Of a DNA stretch of 64,000 bases, positions 32,067 through 39,840 are shown piece after piece (the first letter of the stretch is position 1; each line of letters opens with the position of its first letter). The notes under the pieces are model-generated. The model was not told the DNA's origin. It worked only from the letters and a program-made list of their open reading frames with translations, and ran no database searches. The stretch covers positions 434,001 to 498,000 of the forward strand of contig CAKMXJ010000004.1 in assembly GCA_928724745.1 (NCBI GenBank). Direction: 5' to 3'. Source of the stretch: Anthracocystis setariae (Eukaryota > Basidiomycota > Ustilaginomycetes > Ustilaginales > Ustilaginaceae). The position numbers and the translations under genes are program-made.

Positions 32067-35000
32067 ATGCAAACCCGTAGCCAGCATCGTCCCGGCTCCC
32101 CGGACTCTGTTACGAGCTCGGGCAGCCCTACCCCCGATTCGGGAGTCGACCCCGTCCAGGGACTAGTTGCCGCCGTGCAGAACCTAACCGCCCTGGTCGG
32201 AGGACTCGCCGACCAGATCCGGCTGCTCAACAGCGGCCGAGCCCCCGACCCCACCGTCCCGACCCCGGCAGAACCGGGCCTCCCGCCCATGGAGCACCCG
32301 GGAGACCTTTCTCCGGAACGCGAGACCTCGGAGGAAAGGTACGCCCGCGCTACTCGCCTTATGGGCGAGCGCGGGGCCAATCCCCAGCCGGTGCCCCCGG
32401 GAGCTCCCGTCGTAGCTACCAACTGGGACCCTACGGAGGACTACTCCTCCCGGGTCAAGGCCCCGGAAGTTAGCGTCGCCGCCCCTTCCTGGGACGGCAA
32501 GCGCGACGAGCTGGAGGCTTTCATCGAACAATGCACCCTCCACTTCGATCTTAACCCGGCACGTTTCCCCTCCGACCCCCGCCGGGTCTTATGGGCCCTA
32601 GCCCATATCTCGGGTGTACCCCGGGAGCGACTCCGCAACCTGCGCCAGGCCCGCCCGGAGATCAACCTATTCCACAAATGGGATACGTTCTGTGCCGATC
32701 TTCGCCGCACCTATGGGGATCCTAACCCGGGACACACCGCCCGGGTCAAGCTCCAGCGGCTGCGTCAATCGGGAAGCGTTAGCGCTCATGCTGCCGAGTT
32801 CTTGGCCTTAGCCACTAAGGCTAACGCTACCGACAATCAGCAATTGCTGACGACCTTCCAGCTTAGCCTCCGGGAGAGCCTCCGGCAGAAGCTCCTCCAC
32901 GTGGAGACCTACGACCTGCACGAGTACATTGACACCGCTATCCGAACCGAGCAGCGAATGTACGAAATCGGCCTGGTGACCCCGGGTCATTCGGACACCC
33001 CGGGTCGCCCGGAACGCCGCCCCGAACCTCGGGGTGGTCGCCCACCCAATTCGATGGCACCCCGTCGCGAGACCCCCAACAAGCGGGGTGATCCGCCCCG
33101 CCCCGGGCTGGCCAGCCGGGAGCTTCCCGACGAGGTCCGCAAGTACCGTCGGGAAAACAACCTCTGCTACGGGTGCGGGGGCCCTCACGCAGTCCGGGAC
33201 TGCCCAAAGGCCGCCCAGACTCGGCCCCTCCGGGCCAACGTGGCTATCCTGGACCCCGCCAACGGCGAGCTTTTGGTCCAACCCCTGGTCCCGGACGTCC
33301 CGGAGATCCGGTGGTCCGGTGAGGACGAAGCCACACCTATCAACGGCGAGGATGACCTACCCGATGACCGCTCCGTTCTTTCCTATGACCCGGAGTGGGA
33401 CCCCGAGTCCACCGACCATCCTCAGTCTCTCCCGGTGAGGGCCAACATTGCCCAACTTCGCCAGGACCCGGGACTCGTGGATCTCAGGAGCCATGTAGCG
33501 GCCCTCATCCCTCCCGCCGAGCCGGTGATCAGCGGGGACACCATCCGAGTACACCGACACCCCAGCATCCCGGTGTATGAGTGCTGGGTCACGCTGGCCG
33601 GGTGCCGTGCCCGGGCCCTCATTGACGGGGGCGCCACCGCGTCTTTTGTGGACAGGGCCATGCTGGATCGGGAGGTGGGCGTCCCGGAGGCCCTCCGGGC
33701 CCCGATGCGCACGGCAACCTTCGATTCCCATTCAGAGGACATCACCCACACCCTCCGGGCAACGGTCAGCCTCGCGGGCGTCCCGGTTACCCCGAATCAT
33801 CAATTCTACGTCGCACCCCGCATCTCCGATTATGATATCATCCTGGGAATGGATTGGATTGAGAAGACCGAACCGGTACTAAATTATCAAACCCAAACCA
33901 TGCACTTCCCGCTCCCGGGAGGAGGGGGCTACGCCACCACCCCGGTTCAACCTACCGGCCCTCCGCTGCTTACCAATGGACAGGATCCCGTCCCGGGGGA
34001 GAACTGTTTCGCTATCCACCCCAACCCTTTGGGGCCACCCCGGGCCCCAGGCCTCCCGGAAGAGTATCGGGACTTCTCGGACGTGTTCGATGAGGTCAAC
34101 GCCGACGTGCTCCCTCCTCGCCGGTCTCACGACCACCAGATTAACCTCCTTCCCGGAGCCCAGATCCCACATGGCGCACTATACTCCCTCTCCGGGAGAG
34201 AAATGGAGGAACTTAAGACCTATCTTGATAAGATGCTTGAGATAGGGTTCATCCGGCCGTCCAAGAGCCCGGCAGCCGCCCCTATCATCTTCGTCCCGAA
34301 GAAAGATGGCAAACTCCGCCTTTGCGTCGACTACCGGGCCCTCAACAGCATCACCGTCAAAGACAAGTACCCGATTCCCCTGATCTCCGAGCACCTGGAC
34401 TGCCTCTCCCGGGCTAAGATTTACACGAAATTAGATCTTAAGGGGGCCTACAATCTGGTCCGCATCGCGGAGGGCGACGAATGGAAAACAGCCTTCCGGA
34501 CCAGGTACGGGAGCTACGAATACTTAGTTATGCCCTTTGGACTATGTAACGCTCCGTCTACCTTCCAGCGTCTTATGAACCACGTCCTCCACGATCTCTT
34601 GGATGTTACCGTAATAGTATATTTGGACAATATCCTCATATTCTCGGTTGACCCCGCAGAACACACCTCTCACGTCCGGGAGGTGCTAAGGCGCCTCCGG
34701 GACCACAAGCTGTACTGTGCCCCGGAGAAATGCGACTTCAGGACCTCGTCTGTCGAGTTCCTCGGGTACCGGGTCAGTCCCGGGGGGATCAGCATGGACC
34801 CCGGCAAGGTAGACGCGGTGACGTCTTGGCCAGAACCGGTCACCGTCCGGGACATCCAGGTCTTCCTAGGATTTGCCAATTTCTATCGTCGTTTCATCCG
34901 ACACTACTCCCGGGTGGCGTCCCCGCTCACCGATCGGCTCAAGAACAAGGCCTCCGGTAAGATCAACTTGGAGCCTCGGGAGCGGGAGGCTTTCACCCGT

Positions 35001-36944
35001 CTCAAAGAAGCCTTCACTACCGCTCCAATCCTACAACACTTCGACCCCTCCCGGCTTACAGTGATCGAGACAGATGCTAGCGATTACGTCGTGGCGGCCG
35101 TACTCTCACAGTGGTACGCCATCCCGGGGACCGATCCCGGAGCCGTACCCCGGCCCTCGACCCACCGGCTCCATCCGGTAGCCTATTGGTCGCGGAAAAT
35201 GCAGCCCGCAGAACGTAACTACGAAATTCACGATAAAGAGCTGCTAGCAATCGTAGACGCGCTGCAGGAATGGAGACATTATCTCCACGGGCTCCAGGAG
35301 CCGTTTGAGGTGCTCACTGACCACCAGGCCCTCCAATATTTCCAAACGAAACGGCAACTTAACAGGCGGCAGGCCCGGTGGAGCATGGCCCTCGGGGAGT
35401 TCACGTTTACCATAACGTACCGACCCGGGACCCAGGCAACCCGCCCAGACGCTCTGTCCCGGCGCTCCGACGGTCACCCCAACACCACCACTACCAATCA
35501 TCAGCATGACCCCGCTAACGTCGCGACCCTACTACCTCCTTACCTGTTTCACGACCCCGGGATGGTGGAACAACAACTCCCAGCCGCTCACCGGGTATCG
35601 GACGCCGCCCCGCATCCCGACCCTCTTCCAGCCAATCCCGAGTCCCCCGCCGACGTGAAACGAATCCTAGAACGCTATCACGACCACCCGACGGCGGGCC
35701 ACCCGGGAGTGGCCGCTACCCTGGAACTGGTCCGCCGTCACCACTCCTGGCCCAATCTCAAGCACGATGTCACGGAGTACGTTCGGACCTGCGGGGCCTG
35801 TAAACGCGCTAAAGCGCCCCGGCACAAGCCTTACGGACTGCTGCTCCCGCTCGACGCCCCGACCCGGCCGTTCGGGACCATCACAATGGACCATATTGAA
35901 GGTCTCCCGGATTCCCGGATCGGTGGCCTCACGTTCGACTCCATCCTCGTCGTCGTCGATCGCCTCACCAAATACTCCCTCTTCCTCCCGGCCCGGAAGT
36001 CCGATACAGCTAAAGATCTCGCCCACGTACTGTTCTCCCGCGTCTTTGCCTATTTTGGACTCCCGGACACCATCGTGTCGGACCGGGGGCGCACTTTTGT
36101 AGCGTCCCTGTGGAAGGATATCTTAACGGCCCTCGGGACCACTCCGGCCCTCTCCACAGCCTATCATCCCCAAACAGATGGTCAAACCGAGCGTGTTAAC
36201 CAGAATCTGGAAGTTTTCCTCCGCTTCTATGTCAACTACCAGCAAGACGACTGGGCTGCCTGGCTGCCGTACGCCCAACTTACGCTTAACAATCGGGTGT
36301 CAGCTACTACCGGGCTCCCGGCCACCCTACCCTTGTTTGGATTCACCCCGAAAACCCTCCCCGGGTCACCAGCCCTTTCCCCGGATGGCATCCCGCCCTC
36401 CGATTCGGCTTTCCGGGAACTCATCCAGCACTGCCAGACCAACATTCACCACGCTGCCTCCCTGATGTCCAAATACGCAAACCGCTCCAGGATGGACCGG
36501 TCTTTTTCCGGGGGTGACATGGTGTTACTCCGTACCCGACATCTGCGTCAAGATCGACCATCCCGGAAGTTAGGGAACCCGTTAGCGGGACCGTTCCGCA
36601 TCCTCCAGACAATAGGCCCCCGGGCCTACAAGCTGGACCTCCCGCCCGCCTGGAAAATTCATCCGGTATTTCACGTCAGTCTCCTGGAACCATACTCCCG
36701 GGATACCCGGCCCTCCGAGCATGCCCCGACATCCCGGCGCCTGGAGGACGACCGACAAGATTTTGAAGTTGAAGGCATCCTAGCCTCCCGGGAGACGCGC
36801 CGGGGACGACAGTACCGGGTGAAATGGGTCGGGTACACCCAACCTACCTGGGAGCCAGCAGTTCATCTTGAAAACAGCCAAGAATTACTGCGGGAGTTCC
36901 ATGAGCAACAACCCGGGAGCCAGGAGGACCCTCCGGGCTACTGA
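32067..36944 (+). CDS. TE2 Gag-Pol polyprotein (RT catalytic site mutated)
   Basis: 1625 aa in one open frame with no gag stop or shift. Order: gag; zinc knuckle CYGCGGPHAVRDC (about 367-379); protease ALIDGGATASFVD (about 515); RT from about 740 (FVPKKDGKLRLCVDYRALN); RNase H (VIETDASDYVVAAVL); integrase with HHCC (HPTAGHPG ... CGACKRAK) and D-D-E (TMDHIEG, VSDRGRTF, TDGQTERVNQ); C-terminal chromodomain (VEGILASRETRRGRQYRVKW). The RT core motif reads YLDN (Asn codon 34629-34631, residue 855) where TE3 has YLDD. The second Asp is a metal ligand, so RT should be dead or very weak. Confidence 0.95.
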   Translation: MQTRSQHRPGSPDSVTSSGSPTPDSGVDPVQGLVAAVQNLTALVGGLADQIRLLNSGRAPDPTVPTPAEPGLPPMEHPGDLSPERETSEERYARATRLMGERGANPQPVPPGAPVVATNWDPTEDYSSRVKAPEVSVAAPSWDGKRDELEAFIEQCTLHFDLNPARFPSDPRRVLWALAHISGVPRERLRNLRQARPEINLFHKWDTFCADLRRTYGDPNPGHTARVKLQRLRQSGSVSAHAAEFLALATKANATDNQQLLTTFQLSLRESLRQKLLHVETYDLHEYIDTAIRTEQRMYEIGLVTPGHSDTPGRPERRPEPRGGRPPNSMAPRRETPNKRGDPPRPGLASRELPDEVRKYRRENNLCYGCGGPHAVRDCPKAAQTRPLRANVAILDPANGELLVQPLVPDVPEIRWSGEDEATPINGEDDLPDDRSVLSYDPEWDPESTDHPQSLPVRANIAQLRQDPGLVDLRSHVAALIPPAEPVISGDTIRVHRHPSIPVYECWVTLAGCRARALIDGGATASFVDRAMLDREVGVPEALRAPMRTATFDSHSEDITHTLRATVSLAGVPVTPNHQFYVAPRISDYDIILGMDWIEKTEPVLNYQTQTMHFPLPGGGGYATTPVQPTGPPLLTNGQDPVPGENCFAIHPNPLGPPRAPGLPEEYRDFSDVFDEVNADVLPPRRSHDHQINLLPGAQIPHGALYSLSGREMEELKTYLDKMLEIGFIRPSKSPAAAPIIFVPKKDGKLRLCVDYRALNSITVKDKYPIPLISEHLDCLSRAKIYTKLDLKGAYNLVRIAEGDEWKTAFRTRYGSYEYLVMPFGLCNAPSTFQRLMNHVLHDLLDVTVIVYLDNILIFSVDPAEHTSHVREVLRRLRDHKLYCAPEKCDFRTSSVEFLGYRVSPGGISMDPGKVDAVTSWPEPVTVRDIQVFLGFANFYRRFIRHYSRVASPLTDRLKNKASGKINLEPREREAFTRLKEAFTTAPILQHFDPSRLTVIETDASDYVVAAVLSQWYAIPGTDPGAVPRPSTHRLHPVAYWSRKMQPAERNYEIHDKELLAIVDALQEWRHYLHGLQEPFEVLTDHQALQYFQTKRQLNRRQARWSMALGEFTFTITYRPGTQATRPDALSRRSDGHPNTTTTNHQHDPANVATLLPPYLFHDPGMVEQQLPAAHRVSDAAPHPDPLPANPESPADVKRILERYHDHPTAGHPGVAATLELVRRHHSWPNLKHDVTEYVRTCGACKRAKAPRHKPYGLLLPLDAPTRPFGTITMDHIEGLPDSRIGGLTFDSILVVVDRLTKYSLFLPARKSDTAKDLAHVLFSRVFAYFGLPDTIVSDRGRTFVASLWKDILTALGTTPALSTAYHPQTDGQTERVNQNLEVFLRFYVNYQQDDWAAWLPYAQLTLNNRVSATTGLPATLPLFGFTPKTLPGSPALSPDGIPPSDSAFRELIQHCQTNIHHAASLMSKYANRSRMDRSFSGGDMVLLRTRHLRQDRPSRKLGNPLAGPFRILQTIGPRAYKLDLPPAWKIHPVFHVSLLEPYSRDTRPSEHAPTSRRLEDDRQDFEVEGILASRETRRGRQYRVKWVGYTQPTWEPAVHLENSQELLREFHEQQPGSQEDPPGY

Positions 36945-37268
36945 CTCCCGACTGCCACCGCACAGCCCCGGATGGGCAGGCCGGCACGTCGTCGGCCGTT
37001 CCCGCGACCCCCTCCGGAAGTAACCCTCGGACGGGGCGCGACAATCCGCCCCCGACCGGGACACGGGGTACACGTCGGGAACAGCTCACCCCGACCAGCG
37101 TTTTACGTCCAGGGTTATACCTCACCTCTCCACTCTCACCCGAAGGACAGAACACTCCTCAATCACACACACACACAGCACTCAGGGTTTCGGTGCGGAC
37201 ACAATTTCATTTTTACTCCCGGGGTCCTAATGACCCCGGACACGTTACACGACCAGGCTCCCGGGAGC
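36945..37268. other. TE2 spacer between pol and antisense gene
   Basis: About 320 bp including a short CA repeat (about 37160-37175). It would contain the 3' ends of the two converging transcripts. No gene supported. Confidence 0.4.
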
Positions 37269-39200
37269 CTACCGACGCCCCCTGCGAGAAGGAGTGCGGG
37301 GACGGGACTCGTACACATCCGAGTCCACCATCACCACATCCTCGTCGGAGTCCTCCCCGGACTCCCGGCTGCGATCCTCAGCTCCCGAGGACTCCTCGTC
37401 GCGGGAGTCTTCCCGGGAGCCTTCCCGAGAGCTGCCGCGACGGCGGGGTCGGATGGGGGCCCGCATGTCCCTCACCACCGCCTGAGCGCGGCGGCGCTGG
37501 GCACGCCTCTCCGGCTCGGGAGAGGCGGGGCGCAGCCCACCCAACGGAAGGCGCTTCCCCCCGGTCTGGAAGCTCCCCGGGAGGCGTTTCCCTCCCGTCT
37601 GGGAGCCCCCAGGCAGGCGCTTACCCCCGGTTTGGGGACGAGACCCTCCAGCCCGGGGGGGCCTTTCCCGCGTCGGGGTCCCGGGGCGCTGCCTTTTCGC
37701 GCGCGCCAACTCCGGGGTTGCCGGAGCATAACCCGGAGGAGAGACCCTCCGGGGGCGGGACGGCCCAGCCTCAGCACTGGGGCGGGGAGCAGCCGCCACG
37801 CGAGCAGGGACGGCGGCGGGAGCAGGGGCAGGGGCAGGGGCAGCGGGAGCCACTACCGGGGGCGGGGGAGGAGGCGGGACGCCAAGCTCCTGAGTGATGC
37901 CTCCAAAGGCATGACTCACACCCTCCACGTACCGGAGGATGTTCTCGTCCCGGTACGACCAGGCGAGACGGCGCTCCGCTCCCACGGCAGCGGTCCGGCG
38001 CAGCACTTGCACCAGGGCGGCAATGACGCCCGCCGCGTGCGAAGCGGCCTCCCGGGCCCCGGCCATATGTTGCTCCCCGGGAGCATCGAAGGGGCACATC
38101 TGGCGGAGGGCCAGGGGTGCGTCGTGCACGAGGGTGGTTTGTCTCCACCCCCGCTGGCCCCGGGGAGGCCGGGAGCTCGGGGCGCTGCTGCTCCCACCGG
38201 TGGACGGCCCAGCGGGAGACTCGGGAGCCCGGGGTCGACTCCCCGCCTTGGCTTGCCGCCGAGCCTCATACCGAGCACGCGCGGGGGCGTACTCGGCCGC
38301 CAGGTACTCCGGGAGGTCCGCCGCGGAGAAGGAGGTGAAAGGCATCCCGGGGTTAGGACGTTGTCCCCGGGATCGGAGAACAAGGTAAGCTTCCATAAGG
38401 AAGCCACCCTCCTGGCGCCCCGTGATGTCCGGGACGCGACCCTGCCAGTCGCAGGGATACCCCGCGGCATGGCACCTCTCACACGCGGCAGGCTGACCGT
38501 CCCGGGGGTCTCCCGAACCCCCGACGTCCCGGTGCGCAAATCCCAGGGAGCACTGCGGGTGGGGTTTTTTCTTGCTGTTGGCGCACGACCAACACTGCCC
38601 GTACCCCTCAGAAGCGGGAGGGGTACCCCGTGCTCGGACCTCCCGGACCAACTCTGCCAGCCTCCCGGGATCCCCGATCGTCACACCGACCCCGGCAGTT
38701 GGGGCGGCCACGTTCGAGGGCCCGGGGGTGACCCCACTGCGGGGGGCCACCGCGGCACTGGCATCCTGGCCCGGGAGCCCGGGAGCCTGCTGCCCATCTT
38801 CCCGGCGCGGAGATGTATTCCGCGCCGGGGACTCGTCCACAATCCTGGAAGCCGGGATCAATTCGGCTCCAGCTTCCCCGCCCTCCCGAGCGGGGGACTC
38901 GTCCGCATACAGGGAGACCACGTCTCCCTCTTGGGCCACGTACCGGCCCGACTCGTCCACGACCTCCGGGGCACTCACTCCCCGGGACTCGTCCACAACC
39001 TCCGGGGCACTAACGCCCCGGGACTCGTCCACGGCCATAGCTTGTTCGGGGGCGGGGGCAGAGCCTCCCGCTACCCCGGAGTCGGAGCCACCGCGCCGGG
39101 TGGAGGATCGTGTTGCTGCGTTCAAATGGGAAAGGCAAAAGATGTCAGTGATCCGTCCCCGCCTCGAACCTCGGGTCCCGGAACAGTACTTACTACGCAT
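37269..39200 (-). CDS. TE2 antisense accessory gene, spliced, Cys-cluster protein (unknown function)
   Basis: Minus-strand gene: exon 1 39194-39200 (ATGCGTA), intron 39116-39193 (78 nt; GTAAGT donor, CTGAC branch-like box, CGCAG acceptor), exon 2 37269-39115, giving 617 aa. A TATATAAG box lies about 80 nt upstream. The same intron layout is found in TE3. The product has acidic repeats (VDESRGVSAPEV twice), CWSCANSKKKPHPQC (about 175) and CERCHAAGYPCDW (about 215) that could bind zinc, a conserved central block (GGFLMEAYLVLR, FTSFSAADLPEYLAAEYAPAR), QTGGKRLPG repeats (about 494-525) and an acidic end (SGEDSDEDVVMVDSD). I recognise no known family. The sense strand is open too but looks unselected. 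Confidence 0.72.
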   Translation of the reverse strand: MRSKYCSGTRGSRRGRITDIFCLSHLNAATRSSTRRGGSDSGVAGGSAPAPEQAMAVDESRGVSAPEVVDESRGVSAPEVVDESGRYVAQEGDVVSLYADESPAREGGEAGAELIPASRIVDESPARNTSPRREDGQQAPGLPGQDASAAVAPRSGVTPGPSNVAAPTAGVGVTIGDPGRLAELVREVRARGTPPASEGYGQCWSCANSKKKPHPQCSLGFAHRDVGGSGDPRDGQPAACERCHAAGYPCDWQGRVPDITGRQEGGFLMEAYLVLRSRGQRPNPGMPFTSFSAADLPEYLAAEYAPARARYEARRQAKAGSRPRAPESPAGPSTGGSSSAPSSRPPRGQRGWRQTTLVHDAPLALRQMCPFDAPGEQHMAGAREAASHAAGVIAALVQVLRRTAAVGAERRLAWSYRDENILRYVEGVSHAFGGITQELGVPPPPPPPVVAPAAPAPAPAPAAVPARVAAAPRPSAEAGPSRPRRVSPPGYAPATPELARAKRQRPGTPTRERPPRAGGSRPQTGGKRLPGGSQTGGKRLPGSFQTGGKRLPLGGLRPASPEPERRAQRRRAQAVVRDMRAPIRPRRRGSSREGSREDSRDEESSGAEDRSRESGEDSDEDVVMVDSDVYESRPRTPSRRGRR

Positions 39201-39280
39201 GGTCTTGATGTTACGTTCCCGAGCTGTAGGACGTAGGATGTGGAAGAAGGGAAAGAACCAGGAACGGGAGAGGGGCGAGT

Positions 39281-39288
39281 CTTATATA
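39281..39288 (-). promoter_or_regulatory. TATA box of the TE2 antisense gene
   Basis: On the minus strand this reads TATATAAG, about 80 nt upstream of the antisense ATG. It is conserved at the same place in TE3 (61484-61491). It points away from the 3' LTR, toward pol. Confidence 0.65.
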
Positions 39289-39472
39289 CGGAAGAGAGGT
39301 TAGCGCTCAGCCCGCTGCGCACGCCCGGCCGCGCACGCCCCGCCAGGCACACAAAGCGTCCGTTCCTGACCCCTTTGTTTGCGGAGCGAGTTACGCGTGG
39401 TGGGGCCGGTACTCCCGCGTGGGCCCTAAGACCCGGGAGCGGGCAAAAGGCCACGGGGACGTCGGCCATCCC

Positions 39473-39482
39473 GGGGGGGGGG
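39473..39482 (+). other. TE2 polypurine tract (G10)
   Basis: Ten G followed by TAA, directly before the 3' LTR at 39486. This is the position of the plus-strand primer. TE3 has the same tract at 61677-61686. Confidence 0.6.
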
Positions 39483-39485
39483 TAA

Positions 39486-39835
39486 TGTTATGAACATCAG
39501 TGCCGGGCAGGAACATAATTGTGTGACAAGCGGGAGGGGGCTTTCCCGATCCGCGTTGTGGATCGGGGTCCAGGGTGGAACTGCGGCAATCTCCGGGAGG
39601 GGCTCCCGGAAGTCATACCGAAGATCCTCCCTGCAACTAACTCACGTTCAGACGTCGATTGTATTTTAGCTTACTCACTCTAGTAGGTGGAAATATCAGA
39701 CCTTCTCCCGATCTCCCGCTCACCCGCTCCGCCATCTAGGCAACGATCCCGGGAGCAACACCCGGTACCACGCCCCTGGCCTCGATACAGACGCACCGCC
39801 ACGTTCCGAGGTTCCCAGACCCCAGGAGCTTAACA
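39486..39835 (+). repeat. TE2 3' LTR
   Basis: 350 bp, matching the left LTR apart from T at 39664. It is followed by ATATC, the duplicated TE1 sequence. Confidence 0.93.
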
Positions 39836-39840
39836 ATATC

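Larger units (their letters stand above)
31670..39835 (+). mobile_element. TE2: chromovirus with extra antisense gene, nested in TE1 pol
   Basis: 8166 bp with 350-bp LTRs (one difference seen: C at 31848, T at 39664) and the 5-bp duplication ATATC (31665-31669, 39836-39840). It holds one gag-pol frame with chromodomain, then a 2-kb zone with a gene on the opposite strand, a ten-G tract and the 3' LTR. Near-identical LTRs mean recent arrival, after TE1. The RT catalytic motif is mutated (see gag-pol), so this copy is probably not autonomous now. Confidence 0.95.

Noticed and set aside
36972..39236. A 754-codon sense-strand frame over the antisense gene of TE2
   Set aside because: It changes far more between TE2 and TE3 than the antisense frame, is broken up in TE3 and has no domain. 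It is probably open because the DNA is very GC-rich.
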